This document shows, in pieces, positions 34,476 through 45,500 of a stretch of 64,000 nt of DNA. The notes under the pieces were generated by a model. The model made no database searches, was not told the origin of the DNA, and saw only the letters and a program-made list of their open reading frames with translations. Both the position numbers and the translations under genes were made by a program. This stretch comes from Acidobacteriota bacterium (GTDB taxonomy: Bacteria > Acidobacteriota > Aminicenantia > Aminicenantales > Saccharicenantaceae), in the NCBI GenBank assembly GCA_033549365.1, contig JAWSUF010000001.1, positions 372,001 to 436,000 on the forward strand, read 5' to 3'. Numbering within the stretch: the first letter of the stretch is position 1; each line of letters starts with the position of its first letter.

Positions 34476-36122
34476 GTGAAATTCCTCAAGGTCCTTTCCA
34501 ATTCCCTGCTGAGCGCGGTCTACCTGGCCTGGCTTCTGGCCCTGTTGGTCCTGACGGTCAATATCAATGCCCGGGCCGACCTTTCCGAACTGATCCTTCT
34601 GGTGATGTCTTTGGCCGTCGTCTACGGGCCTCCGATCCTCATTGTTTGTGCCATCGCCTTTTTTTCCCTCCAGTTTTTTTCCGGAAGACATTTCCGGATC
34701 CGTTTTGTCTCTCCGTCATTCCTGGCCGTCAGTTTTTCCGTCATCACGTTCCTGTTTCTCTTCGTTTTCCGACAGAACATCAAGTACTTCGATGCGTTTT
34801 TCGACGGAAGGACGCTTCCTCTCATCGTTTTCCAGGCTGTTCTGCTTCTTGTCTGGGCCGTCCTGGCGCCGGCGGCCTTTTTCCTCTTCCATCGAACCGG
34901 GAAAAAATCCCTGGTTTTCATCGCCGCTTTTATTCTGTTCGCAGGCGTCGTCTTTGGAGTCGCCAAAGCCCGGATGAGCTTCCCGGAAATCATGGAATCC
35001 ACCACGTCGGCCTCCATTCCGGCGAGAAAGATCGAAAAAAATATTCATGTCCTCGGCTTCGAAGGCATGAGCTTCGACTTTTTGATTCCGCTCATGTCGG
35101 AGGGAAAACTGCCCAATTTTTCCTGGCTGGCGGAGAACGGCGCCTGGGGAAAACTCGAGGGTTTTTCTCCCAATGAATCGTTCGTTCTCAACACCTCCTT
35201 CAATACGGGTAAGTTGCCGTCCAAACACCGCCAGCTCTCCCTCTTCGATTACACCCTGACCTGGAGCCCCCTGAAATTTGATGTCGTTCCCCGCTTCATG
35301 TTCATCCGCCAGTTGTCCCGAATCGGCTATCTCCAAACAGCGCGCCGCGAGCCCGCACCCGTCGTCACCGACATCTGGCGGATTCTCGAGGACAACGGAT
35401 CGGCTTATCTCCGGAGAGACCGGCAGGCCGGTGAATGCCCGGCGCCGACCGAAAGGGCCGAAAAAGGCTTCGACCACTTTCTCCAGGACGAGTCGGCCGC
35501 AGGCAGCTATTTTCACGACCAAGCCCGGAAGGCTTTTTTTTGTGATTGGGATTATGAGGAGAAAGCCTTCGCGGACAGAGCCCAGATCCAACCGACGCTG
35601 TCCCACATCCTCCTCGGCGGTCTCAACACCGTCCAATCCATTTTTTATAAATACAGTTTTCCCGATCTTTTCGGCAATATCCCTCAAGAGGACATCAACC
35701 GGCACGGGAGCATGATCGAAAGATACTATGCCTTTTGCGATCAAATCGTGGGGAAATACTTGGCTTCGCTCAAGGACGAGGAAATTCTCGTGGTTTATTC
35801 CCCTTTCGGAGTCGAACCCCTTCCCCTCTGGAAAAGATTCGTGGAGGGACTTCAAGGCAACTCCGAAATCTCGGCCCACCATGAGGATGCGCCGGAGGGT
35901 GTGGTCTTTTTCTATGGGAAAGGCATCCGCAAGGGCCGGACGGTGGAGGGCATGAATATCGTCGATATCGCCCCGACTCTGCTGTATTGCTTCGGCCTGC
36001 CCGTCGGAAAAGACATGGACGGCATCGTGATCAGCGAGATTTTTTTACGCGATTACACGGCGGAAAACCCCGTGTTCTACATATCGTCTTATGAGGAAAT
36101 CGCCGTCAGCCCGGCCCGTTGA
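34476..36122 (+). CDS. Membrane protein with alkaline-phosphatase-like fold
   Basis: A 548-residue protein with about five N-terminal transmembrane helices (to about residue 165) and a periplasmic domain that resembles the type I phosphodiesterase/alkaline phosphatase superfamily: HVLGFEGMSFDFLIPLMSEGKLPNFSWL, TGKLPSKH, and near the end GMNIVDIAPTLLYCFGLPVGKDMDG. The metal-binding Asp of the first motif is Glu here and the usual SDHG motif reads SPFG, so the catalytic site looks degraded. It could be a lipid- or glycan-anchored phosphoryl-transfer relative or an inactive binding protein. It converges with lepB. Confidence 0.65.
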   Translation: MKFLKVLSNSLLSAVYLAWLLALLVLTVNINARADLSELILLVMSLAVVYGPPILIVCAIAFFSLQFFSGRHFRIRFVSPSFLAVSFSVITFLFLFVFRQNIKYFDAFFDGRTLPLIVFQAVLLLVWAVLAPAAFFLFHRTGKKSLVFIAAFILFAGVVFGVAKARMSFPEIMESTTSASIPARKIEKNIHVLGFEGMSFDFLIPLMSEGKLPNFSWLAENGAWGKLEGFSPNESFVLNTSFNTGKLPSKHRQLSLFDYTLTWSPLKFDVVPRFMFIRQLSRIGYLQTARREPAPVVTDIWRILEDNGSAYLRRDRQAGECPAPTERAEKGFDHFLQDESAAGSYFHDQARKAFFCDWDYEEKAFADRAQIQPTLSHILLGGLNTVQSIFYKYSFPDLFGNIPQEDINRHGSMIERYYAFCDQIVGKYLASLKDEEILVVYSPFGVEPLPLWKRFVEGLQGNSEISAHHEDAPEGVVFFYGKGIRKGRTVEGMNIVDIAPTLLYCFGLPVGKDMDGIVISEIFLRDYTAENPVFYISSYEEIAVSPAR

Positions 36123-36154
36123 GCCCATCCCGGCCCTGAAGCCGGACCGGATCA

Positions 36155-36856
36155 TCAGTGGATGGTTCGAAGCATCCTGTTCCATCGCGCCTGGGGCAGG
36201 AAGCTGAGAAACTTCCGCATCCTGTCGCGGAATCCGGTCTTCTGCCAGGCATCCTGCTCGGCTCGATAGGAAAAATAAATGATCCAGGGCTTTCCTTTGA
36301 TATAGTCGAGAGGTAGAAATCCCCAATAGCGGCTGTCGGCACTGTTGTCGCGATTGTCGCCCATCACAAAACAATGGCCGGGAGGAACGACGACGGGACC
36401 GAAATTGTCCCGGATGGCGTCGTCGTAATGAAAATAGCTGTTGCGGGTGATGACCTGGGAGTCGTTGTGAACTTTGTAAGCTTCATCCAGCGGAACATCG
36501 TTGATCAGCACCGCCTTATCGGCGATTTCGACTTTTTCCCCCTCGAGGGCGACCACGCGTTTGACGAAGTCCTTGGTCAATTCTCTCGGGTATTTAAAAA
36601 CGACGATATCGCCCCGGCCGACGGGGCGGCGCGGCAGGACGGCCGCCTCCAGCGCGGACCGCGGTTCCGCATAAGCCAATTTGTTGACAAGCAGAAAATC
36701 CCCGATCAGAAGAGTCGGCTCCATGGATCCCGTGGGAATTTGGAAAGCCTGGACGACGAAGGTCATGACAAAAAAAACGAAAACGGCCGTTTCGGCGATG
36801 AGTTCGAAATATTCGCGAAAAACGCCTTTCTCGCGGGGCTTTTTTTCTTTCTTCAT
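36155..36856 (-). CDS. lepB: Signal peptidase I
   Basis: Type I leader peptidase that removes signal peptides. The 233-residue protein has one transmembrane helix (about 20-38) and the Ser/Lys dyad: Ser44 in IPTGSMEPTL and Lys99 in KDFVKRVVALEG, plus VMGDNRDNSADSRYWGFLP near the end. I choose the ATG at 36856 with GAGG upstream; the TTG at 36868 adds four residues. It is a single gene with its own promoter, divergent from the YchF-like gene. Confidence 0.95.
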   Translation of the reverse strand: MKKEKKPREKGVFREYFELIAETAVFVFFVMTFVVQAFQIPTGSMEPTLLIGDFLLVNKLAYAEPRSALEAAVLPRRPVGRGDIVVFKYPRELTKDFVKRVVALEGEKVEIADKAVLINDVPLDEAYKVHNDSQVITRNSYFHYDDAIRDNFGPVVVPPGHCFVMGDNRDNSADSRYWGFLPLDYIKGKPWIIYFSYRAEQDAWQKTGFRDRMRKFLSFLPQARWNRMLRTIH

Positions 36857-36880
36857 GCGAATCCTCAACTAAAAGGAGAT

Positions 36881-36909
36881 ACTATAGCCAAAAACACACG
36901 GCACATCAA
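36881..36909 (-). promoter_or_regulatory. Promoter of lepB
   Basis: Minus strand TTGATG (36909-36904), 17-base spacer, TATAGT (36886-36881). The leader is about 18 bases with a Shine-Dalgarno sequence. Repeat copy 4 starts 40 bases upstream. Confidence 0.65.
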
Positions 36910-36949
36910 TACCGTTTCACAAGACTCCTCGCGGAAATCCAAAGGTGTG

Positions 36950-37039
36950 ACGAAATCGATGCGGTGAGATCGGCTCGCCCGAAGGGTTAAAAAGCCGGGG
37001 ATTGGAAAAAGAAAATTAAACCCCGGCTTTTTAACGCAC
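36950..37039 (+). repeat. Structured intergenic repeat, copy 4 (plus, short)
   Basis: Starts with the ACGAAATCGATGCG that also precedes the core of copy 2; these 38 bases (36950-36987) match copy 2 exactly. The core is at 36964-36987 and is followed by a 15-base-pair hairpin (arms 36986-37000 and 37021-37035), a different stem sequence from copy 2, an A-rich loop, and GCAC at 37036. The upstream inner hairpin (CGTAGTT) is missing, so this is a shortened version. A promoter begins 12 bases downstream. Confidence 0.85.
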
Positions 37040-37051
37040 AATCCCGGGGGG

Positions 37052-37080
37052 TTGACAGGGGGGGTGGGATGACGGATAAA
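37052..37080 (+). promoter_or_regulatory. Promoter of the YchF-like GTPase
   Basis: TTGACA (37052-37057), 17-base spacer, GATAAA (37075-37080). The GTG start lies only seven bases past the -10, so the transcript is predicted to be leaderless, and no Shine-Dalgarno sequence is present. Confidence 0.6.
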
Positions 37081-37087
37081 AGACAGC

Positions 37088-39626
<2,539 letters not shown>

Positions 39627-39674
39627 TCCCGGCGGACACTCCAAGCCATTCTCGACAGGTAAGCGCGGGGAAAC

Positions 39675-41222
39675 ATGAAAAAAGGTTTGAAATGGAAAGT
39701 CATTCTGACCGTCGGAGTCATCGCTCTGGCCGTCTTTCTAGCCACTCCGCCCAAGGAAAAGATCCGTCTGGGTCTTGACCTTCGGGGAGGCCTCCATCTC
39801 GTCCTCCAGGTCGTCACCGACGATGCCCTGAATATCGAGACCGATCAGGAGATCGCCCGGTTCCAGGACCTTTTGACAAAAAAAGAACTGCCCTTCGGGA
39901 TGATCACACGGACCCAGCCCGGCGAATTAAAGGTTCAGGACATCGACACCGACCGGCTGGGACAAATTCGTGACCTTCTCGACGACGACTTCCGGAATTG
40001 GGATTACAGCGTCGTCGGACGCACCTTGACGGTGTCCCTGAAGCCTCAGGTCAAAGTTCAATTGCGCGATATGTCCGTCAGTCAGGCTCTGGAGACCATC
40101 CGGAACCGGGTCGACCAGTTCGGCGTCGCCGAGCCGACCATTCAGCGGCAGGGCCTGGGCGGCGAAGGAATCATCGTCGAGCTTCCCGGCGTCGACAACC
40201 CCGAGCGAGTCCTCGACCTCATCAAGACGACCGCGCTTCTCGAATGGAAACTGGTGCTGGCCGGACCGGCCGCCGACGAAGAAAGTCTTCTCAGGGAATA
40301 CGGCGGGGTCGTTCCCGACGACGCCGTCGTCATCCGGGGCGATCCCCGGCGCCGGGCCGAGGGATATTACCTCCTCAGCCGGGTATCGACCGTCACCGGA
40401 AAAGACCTGAGAAATGCCCGCCGGTCCGTCGACGAATGGAACAACCCTGCTGTATCCTTCTCCCTGAACGCCGACGGGGCGCGCCGTTTCGAACGCACGA
40501 CGGGAGAAAACATCGGCAAGCAACTGGCCATCGTTCTGGACGGAAAGGTCCAATCCGCTCCCGTCATCAACGCCCGCATCTCCGGAGAAGGCATCATTCA
40601 GGGGACATTCACCATCGAGGAAGCTGAAGATCTATCGCTGGTTCTCCGGGCCGGTGCTCTGCCCGCCTCGATCAACATCGCGGAAAACCGGACCATCGGG
40701 CCGTCCCTCGGCGCGGATTCCGTGCGCAGGGGGCTGATGGCGTCTCTCGTCGCTCTTCTCATGGTCATCATCTTCATGGTGGTCTATTACCGGCAGTCCG
40801 GGATCAACGCCGTTGTCGCCCTCGTCCTGAACATCATTCTGCTGGCCGGCGCCCTCGCTTATTTCAAGGCCACCCTGACTCTGCCCGGAATCGCCGGCAT
40901 CATCCTGGTCATCGGCATGGCCGTCGACGCCAACGTTCTCATCTTCGAGAGAATCCGGGAGGAATTGACTTCCGGAAAGAGTGTGCCCGCCGCAATCTCC
41001 CTGGGCTTCTCCCGGGCCTTCTCGGCCATTCTCGACGCCAACGTCACGACCATCATCGCAGCCGTCTTCCTGTTCCAATTCGGAACCGGGCCGATCAAAG
41101 GCTACGCCGTCACCCTGATCATCGGCATTACGGCCAGCATGTTCACGGCCGTCTTCGTCTCCCACCTCATTTTCGATCTGACGGTCACATCCAAGAAAAA
41201 CATCAAAAAGATGAGCATCTGA
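39675..41222 (+). CDS. secD: Protein export subunit SecD
   Basis: SecD uses the proton gradient to complete preprotein translocation. The 515-residue protein has LGLDLRGGLHLVLQV after the first transmembrane helix, a large periplasmic domain, NRVDQFGVAEPTIQRQG, and the RND-type C-terminal membrane segment with GMAVDANVLIFERIREEL. It stops two bases before secF. The pair is encoded as separate SecD and SecF proteins. Confidence 0.96.
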   Translation: MKKGLKWKVILTVGVIALAVFLATPPKEKIRLGLDLRGGLHLVLQVVTDDALNIETDQEIARFQDLLTKKELPFGMITRTQPGELKVQDIDTDRLGQIRDLLDDDFRNWDYSVVGRTLTVSLKPQVKVQLRDMSVSQALETIRNRVDQFGVAEPTIQRQGLGGEGIIVELPGVDNPERVLDLIKTTALLEWKLVLAGPAADEESLLREYGGVVPDDAVVIRGDPRRRAEGYYLLSRVSTVTGKDLRNARRSVDEWNNPAVSFSLNADGARRFERTTGENIGKQLAIVLDGKVQSAPVINARISGEGIIQGTFTIEEAEDLSLVLRAGALPASINIAENRTIGPSLGADSVRRGLMASLVALLMVIIFMVVYYRQSGINAVVALVLNIILLAGALAYFKATLTLPGIAGIILVIGMAVDANVLIFERIREELTSGKSVPAAISLGFSRAFSAILDANVTTIIAAVFLFQFGTGPIKGYAVTLIIGITASMFTAVFVSHLIFDLTVTSKKNIKKMSI

Positions 41223-41224
41223 CC

Positions 41225-42382
41225 ATGCAGTTTTTCAAAACACCCAATATCGATTTTCTTCGTTACAAGATTCCGGCCTTCGCTCTGTCCGGAATCCTCA
41301 TCCTGGCCGGCCTGGCGAACATCATCATCGGCAAGGGGTTGAATTTCGGAGTTGATTTTTCCGGCGGAGCGCTGATCCATCTCATGTTCCGCGACACGAT
41401 TCCCGTCGATCAGATCCGAGCGTCTTTGAGGGATATTGATCTCGGCGGCAGCACCATCCAGGAAGTGGATCGCTCCGGAAAGGAATACATCATCAGGACC
41501 CAGCTTCAGAGCGACCTCGAAAACGAGGATGCGGAACTTGAGGCTCACGAGCTCATGGGGATCCGGATCATCGAAACCCTTCGCTCTCCCGAAGAAGCGG
41601 AAAATCGAGCCCGGGGGCTTCGCGACCTGAACGAAATCGACGAAAAATCACTGGTTCTTCTTCTCGAATCCGGGTTCCCTGAAGACGCGGGCCGCCTGGC
41701 TCGGGGAATCATCGCCTATCGTGTCAAGAACCATATCATCGGCGACTACGGCGAATTGACCGCCGCCGGGACCGATCCCGAAGCCGTCGACATCCTTCGC
41801 AACACAACCTATCTCGGCTCCCTCGCGGTCCTGAGCAAGGAAACCGTCGGCCCCCAAGTCGGGGCGGATCTCAGACGGAAAGCCCTTCAGGCCACCTTAT
41901 GGGCTCTGGTCGGCATGCTCGCCTACATTGCCGTCCGCTTCAAGCTGGCCTACGGCGTCGCCTCCGTTATGACCCTGGGCCACGACGTTCTGATCACCCT
42001 GAGCATCTTTTCCTTCACCAGCCGGGAAATCAATCTTCCCGTGATCGCCGCCCTGCTGACCATCGTCGGCTACTCGCTGAACGATACCATCGTCATCTTC
42101 GACCGGGTCCGGGACAACATCAAGCTCATGCGCAGAACGCCCCTCGAATCCATTCTCAACTCCAGCATCAATCAGACTTTGAGTCGATCCATCATCACTT
42201 CGGGCACGGTCCTTCTGACCGTCGTCGCCCTCTATCTCTTCGGCGGAGAGGTCATTAACGACTTCGCCTTCGTCATGATCATCGGCGTCATCTCCGGAAC
42301 CTATTCCACGATCTACCAATCCTGTCCCATCGTCTATTTCTGGCACAAGATTTTCAAAACCCGGCAGGGGTTCAGAAAATAA
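41225..42382 (+). CDS. secF: Protein export subunit SecF
   Basis: SecF partner of SecD. The 385-residue protein has LNFGVDFSGGALIHLMF near the N-terminus, six transmembrane helices and the conserved GYSLNDTIVIFDRVRDN segment followed by SINQTLSRSIITSGT. It is somewhat longer than the usual 300-320, from an enlarged periplasmic loop (about residues 100-210). It closes the tgt-yajC-secD-secF unit; the tonB promoter follows. Confidence 0.96.
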   Translation: MQFFKTPNIDFLRYKIPAFALSGILILAGLANIIIGKGLNFGVDFSGGALIHLMFRDTIPVDQIRASLRDIDLGGSTIQEVDRSGKEYIIRTQLQSDLENEDAELEAHELMGIRIIETLRSPEEAENRARGLRDLNEIDEKSLVLLLESGFPEDAGRLARGIIAYRVKNHIIGDYGELTAAGTDPEAVDILRNTTYLGSLAVLSKETVGPQVGADLRRKALQATLWALVGMLAYIAVRFKLAYGVASVMTLGHDVLITLSIFSFTSREINLPVIAALLTIVGYSLNDTIVIFDRVRDNIKLMRRTPLESILNSSINQTLSRSIITSGTVLLTVVALYLFGGEVINDFAFVMIIGVISGTYSTIYQSCPIVYFWHKIFKTRQGFRK

Positions 42383-42389
42383 ATATGGC

Positions 42390-42418
42390 TTGCGAAAAAA
42401 GGTCTTTTACTTTATAAT
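42390..42418 (+). promoter_or_regulatory. Promoter of tonB-exbB-exbD
   Basis: TTGCGA (42390-42395), 17-base spacer, TATAAT (42413-42418). Leader about 35 bases, with a GAGG before the tonB ATG. No Fur box is visible. Confidence 0.7.
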
Positions 42419-42460
42419 TTTCCGTGGTATGCTTGAATCCTTTTAAGACGAGGTAATAAA

Positions 42461-43237
42461 ATGGCGGATGCAAAAAAAACCCAAGTCAAACAATCGGTTC
42501 CCGAAATCTTCAAGGATTCGTTTGTCAAAGGTGGTGGAGGAGGCGGCCGCAAGGCTTTCGCTCTTCCCGTCGCCATCATCGCCCACGTCGTCTTGATCGG
42601 CGCCGCCGTCGTCATCCCCCTTATGTCAACAGGCGATCTTCCGACGGTTGAGGTTTACAGCGCCTTCCTGGCTCCCCCGCCCCCGCCTCCGCCCCCGCCC
42701 CCGCCTCCCGCCAAGAGAGCCTCCAGCTCGACGACCCGCACACGGATCAGGCCGGTTCAGGCCGCAACGTCCGTTGAGCCCGGCCGACTGGTGGCGCCGG
42801 TCGAAATTCCCGATGTCATCGCCGATGAGGTCATTTCGGACATCGGAATCGAGGGCGGCGTCGAAGGCGGCGTCGAAGGCGGCGTGATCGGCGGCGTCCT
42901 GGGCGGCGTCGTCGGCGGCGTCCTGGGCGGCGTTGTCGGAGAAGTGGAAGCTCCCGTCAGGGCCATCGGAGAGATCAAACCGCCGAGGCTGGTCCGCCAG
43001 GTCGAGCCGATTTATCCCGAAATCGCCCGTCAGGCCCGCGTCGACGGCATTGTCATCCTTGAAGCCACGACGGACATCTACGGACGCGTTCAGAACATCA
43101 AGGTTCTGCGTTCCATCCCTCTGCTCGACCAGTCGGCCATCGACGCCGTTCGGCAGTGGGTCTATGAACCGATGATCATCAACGGGCGGCCCCGCCCGGT
43201 CGTTTTCACCGTCACCGTCCGATTCCAACTCAAATAG
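42461..43237 (+). CDS. tonB: TonB-family energy transducer
   Basis: A 258-residue protein that couples the ExbB/ExbD motor to outer-membrane receptors. It has an N-terminal cytoplasmic part, one transmembrane helix (about 29-48), a proline run (about 68-80), a Gly/Val-rich repeat segment of GGVx units (about 128-165) and the C-terminal TonB domain with PIYPEIARQARVDGIVILEA and AIDAVRQWVYEPMI. The repeat segment is also a 12-base DNA repeat (about 42853-42940) and is the part most likely to vary in length between strains. exbB follows 59 bases later. Confidence 0.93.
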   Translation: MADAKKTQVKQSVPEIFKDSFVKGGGGGGRKAFALPVAIIAHVVLIGAAVVIPLMSTGDLPTVEVYSAFLAPPPPPPPPPPPPAKRASSSTTRTRIRPVQAATSVEPGRLVAPVEIPDVIADEVISDIGIEGGVEGGVEGGVIGGVLGGVVGGVLGGVVGEVEAPVRAIGEIKPPRLVRQVEPIYPEIARQARVDGIVILEATTDIYGRVQNIKVLRSIPLLDQSAIDAVRQWVYEPMIINGRPRPVVFTVTVRFQLK

Positions 43238-43296
43238 GCATTAGGTTCGTTCGCAAAGCTATTCATGCTTTCGATATTTAAAAGGAGGTAGGCAAT

Positions 43297-43974
43297 ATGC
43301 AATTCGATCTTCTCGAGATGTGGCATGTCATGGGCCCGATCCCGAAGGCAGTCGGCGTCATCCTGATTATTTTGAACATCTTCACGCTGTACATGTTTTT
43401 CGAGCGGAACATCATTTTCGCCAAGGCCAAGAAAAGGTCCATGGCCGTCGCGCCCAAGTTGGCTGATTTTCTGAAAAACGGCAGCTACAAGGAAGCACTG
43501 GCCTTGGCTTCGAAGAAAGAAAACAAGTCCAGCCACCTGGCCCGCGTGACGGCGTCCGGCGTGCAGGAATTCATCGACGGCCGCGATTCGGGTCTTGCCG
43601 TGAGCGATCAGATCGCCTCGGCGGAACGAGGCGCCGACCGTGCGGCGACCCTTTACAAGCATGAGATGAGCCGCGGGTTCAGCATCCTGGCCACGATCGC
43701 CACGTCCGCTCCCTTCATCGGTCTCTTCGGAACCATTTTCGGCATCATCACCGCGTTTCGCGGCATGGCGCTGACGGGTTCGGGCGGAATCGGCGCGGTG
43801 GCGGCGGGCATCGCCGAAGCTCTGGTCATGACGGCTCTGGGCATCGGCGTGGCCATCATCGCTCTCTGGGTTTACAACATGCTGAACAACCGTGTTGAGA
43901 TTCTCGACGCCGAGATGAACAACACATCGTCCCAGATCGTCGATTTCTTCATCAAGAAAACCGAAGCCAAGTGA
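43297..43974 (+). CDS. exbB: ExbB/TolQ-family proton channel subunit
   Basis: A 225-residue inner-membrane protein of the MotA/TolQ/ExbB family with three transmembrane helices. It has AVGVILIILNIFTLYMFFER in the first helix, ATIATSAPFIGLFGTIFGII in the second and AVAAGIAEALVMTALGIGVA in the third, all family signatures. Strong AAGGAGG upstream. It sits between tonB and exbD. Confidence 0.94.
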   Translation: MQFDLLEMWHVMGPIPKAVGVILIILNIFTLYMFFERNIIFAKAKKRSMAVAPKLADFLKNGSYKEALALASKKENKSSHLARVTASGVQEFIDGRDSGLAVSDQIASAERGADRAATLYKHEMSRGFSILATIATSAPFIGLFGTIFGIITAFRGMALTGSGGIGAVAAGIAEALVMTALGIGVAIIALWVYNMLNNRVEILDAEMNNTSSQIVDFFIKKTEAK

Positions 43975-44010
43975 TCCGAAAGGCTCACTCTTAGAAGAAA
44001 GGACACACAA

Positions 44011-44433
44011 ATGGGATTTTCAGTTTCCACAAAAGGGCAAAAATACAACGCCGAACCGAACGTCGTTCCCCTGTGTGATGTCCTTCTGGTTCTTCTGATC
44101 ATCTTCATGGTCGTAACCCCCCTCGTCCAGAAGGGGGTCGAAGTCAGCCTTCCCAATGCATTAAACACCACCGATATGCCGGACAGTCCGGAAGTCGTCC
44201 TGACCATCCGGCGCGACAGCACCATGTACGTCAATCAGGACATCGCAACACTCGAAACCCTCCAGAATATGCTTGAAGAGGCATTCCTGATGGTCACCGA
44301 AAAGAAACTCTTCCTCAGGGCTGATGAAGAACTGGAATTCGGAAAGCTCGTCGATGTCATCGACATCATCCGCGAGTCGGGGATCGAAATCATGGGCATC
44401 ATCACGGAAAAGAAAGCGGGGAGCGTGGATTAG
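44011..44433 (+). CDS. exbD: ExbD/TolR-family proton channel subunit
   Basis: A 140-residue protein with one transmembrane helix (PLCDVLLVLLIIFMVVTPLV) holding the essential Asp, and a periplasmic domain ending RESGIEIMGIITEKK. It completes the TonB motor and is followed by a strong terminator at 44472-44505. Confidence 0.94.
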   Translation: MGFSVSTKGQKYNAEPNVVPLCDVLLVLLIIFMVVTPLVQKGVEVSLPNALNTTDMPDSPEVVLTIRRDSTMYVNQDIATLETLQNMLEEAFLMVTEKKLFLRADEELEFGKLVDVIDIIRESGIEIMGIITEKKAGSVD

Positions 44434-44471
44434 TCCTGCCTCTTTCGCTTGACGAACGTCTTGCCATTGCG

Positions 44472-44505
44472 GGGAGGAAGCCGAAAGGCTTCCTCCCTTT
44501 TTTTT
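44472..44505 (+). terminator. Rho-independent terminator after exbD
   Basis: Perfect 11-base-pair stem GGGAGGAAGCC / GGCTTCCTCCC with a GAAA loop, followed by eight T. It ends the tonB-exbB-exbD unit. This is the clearest intrinsic terminator in the window. Confidence 0.95.
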
Positions 44506-44531
44506 GACACTCCCGGATCAGGAGGCCTTCA

Positions 44532-45494
44532 ATGAAGCCCCGAGTTCTCGTCGTCCACAAGATTCTTCCTGAAGCGCTCGACTATCTGGACCGCCATGCC
44601 GACGTCGAGATCGGAACGGATGCCGAACTCCTGCCCAAATCCGACCTGATTCGCCGTCTCGCAGATAAGGACGGCCTATTGCCGTTGCTTGTCGACATCA
44701 TCGACCGTGACGTCATCGACTCCGCGCCCCATCTGAAAATCATCGCCAATTGCGCCGTCGGATACAACAATATCGATGTCCCTTACACCCGCTCCCGAGG
44801 CATTCTCGTCACCAATACCCCGGGCGTCCTCACCGAAGCCACCGCCGAGCTGACCTGGGCTTTGATCCTGGCCGCGGCCCGCCGCATTCCCCAGGCCGAC
44901 CGGTTCATCCGGGACGGGTCTTTCAAAGGGTGGGCCATCGATCTTTTTCTGGGAAAAGGCTTGGCCGGCAAACGCCTGGGCCTTATCGGCATGGGCCGGA
45001 TCGGGAGGGCCGTCGCCCTCAGGGCGTCGGCCTTCGAAATGGACGTCGTTTACACCGATCCGCATCCCCTTTCCGCAGACGAGGAAACCGCCTCGGGAGC
45101 TTCTCACCGGAATCTCGAAGATCTGCTCCAAAGCTCCGATGTCGTGTCCCTTCATGTTTCCCTGAATCCGGAGACCCGGCGACTTCTCTCCCGGGAAAAG
45201 ATCGGGTTGATGAAACGCGGAGCCATTCTGATCAACACCTCACGGGGCGAGACGGTCGATGAGGCGGCCCTGGTCGATGCTCTGAAGACGGGGCATCTCG
45301 GAGCGGCCGGTCTGGATGTCTATGAACGCGAGCCGGAAATCAACCCCGGGCTCTTCGCCTTGGACAATGTCGTTCTTCTCCCCCACATCGGAAGCGCCAC
45401 CTATGAGACCCGTCTTAACATGTCTCTCACGGCGGCGCGCAATCTCGTTCAGGGACTCCGCGGGGAACGGCCCGACAATCTCGTCGAACCCTGA
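44532..45494 (+). CDS. D-2-hydroxyacid dehydrogenase (glyoxylate/hydroxypyruvate reductase type)
   Basis: A 320-residue NAD(P)-dependent D-2-hydroxyacid dehydrogenase. The nucleotide motif is LGLIGMGRIGRAVALR, the catalytic Arg is in LINTSRGETVDE, the Glu in YEREPEINPG and the His in LLPHIGSATYET. The N-terminal NCAVGYNNIDVPYTRSRG resembles GyaR/hydroxypyruvate reductases. It makes glycolate/glycerate or uses a related acid. It has no close operon partner and ends convergent with ispG, six bases away. Confidence 0.88.
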   Translation: MKPRVLVVHKILPEALDYLDRHADVEIGTDAELLPKSDLIRRLADKDGLLPLLVDIIDRDVIDSAPHLKIIANCAVGYNNIDVPYTRSRGILVTNTPGVLTEATAELTWALILAAARRIPQADRFIRDGSFKGWAIDLFLGKGLAGKRLGLIGMGRIGRAVALRASAFEMDVVYTDPHPLSADEETASGASHRNLEDLLQSSDVVSLHVSLNPETRRLLSREKIGLMKRGAILINTSRGETVDEAALVDALKTGHLGAAGLDVYEREPEINPGLFALDNVVLLPHIGSATYETRLNMSLTAARNLVQGLRGERPDNLVEP

Positions 45495-45500
45495 TCGGCT

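Noticed and set aside
44434-44531. Promoter from the TTGACA at 44504-44509
   Set aside because: No usable -10 at 15-19 bases; the hexamer is part of the T-run of the terminator.
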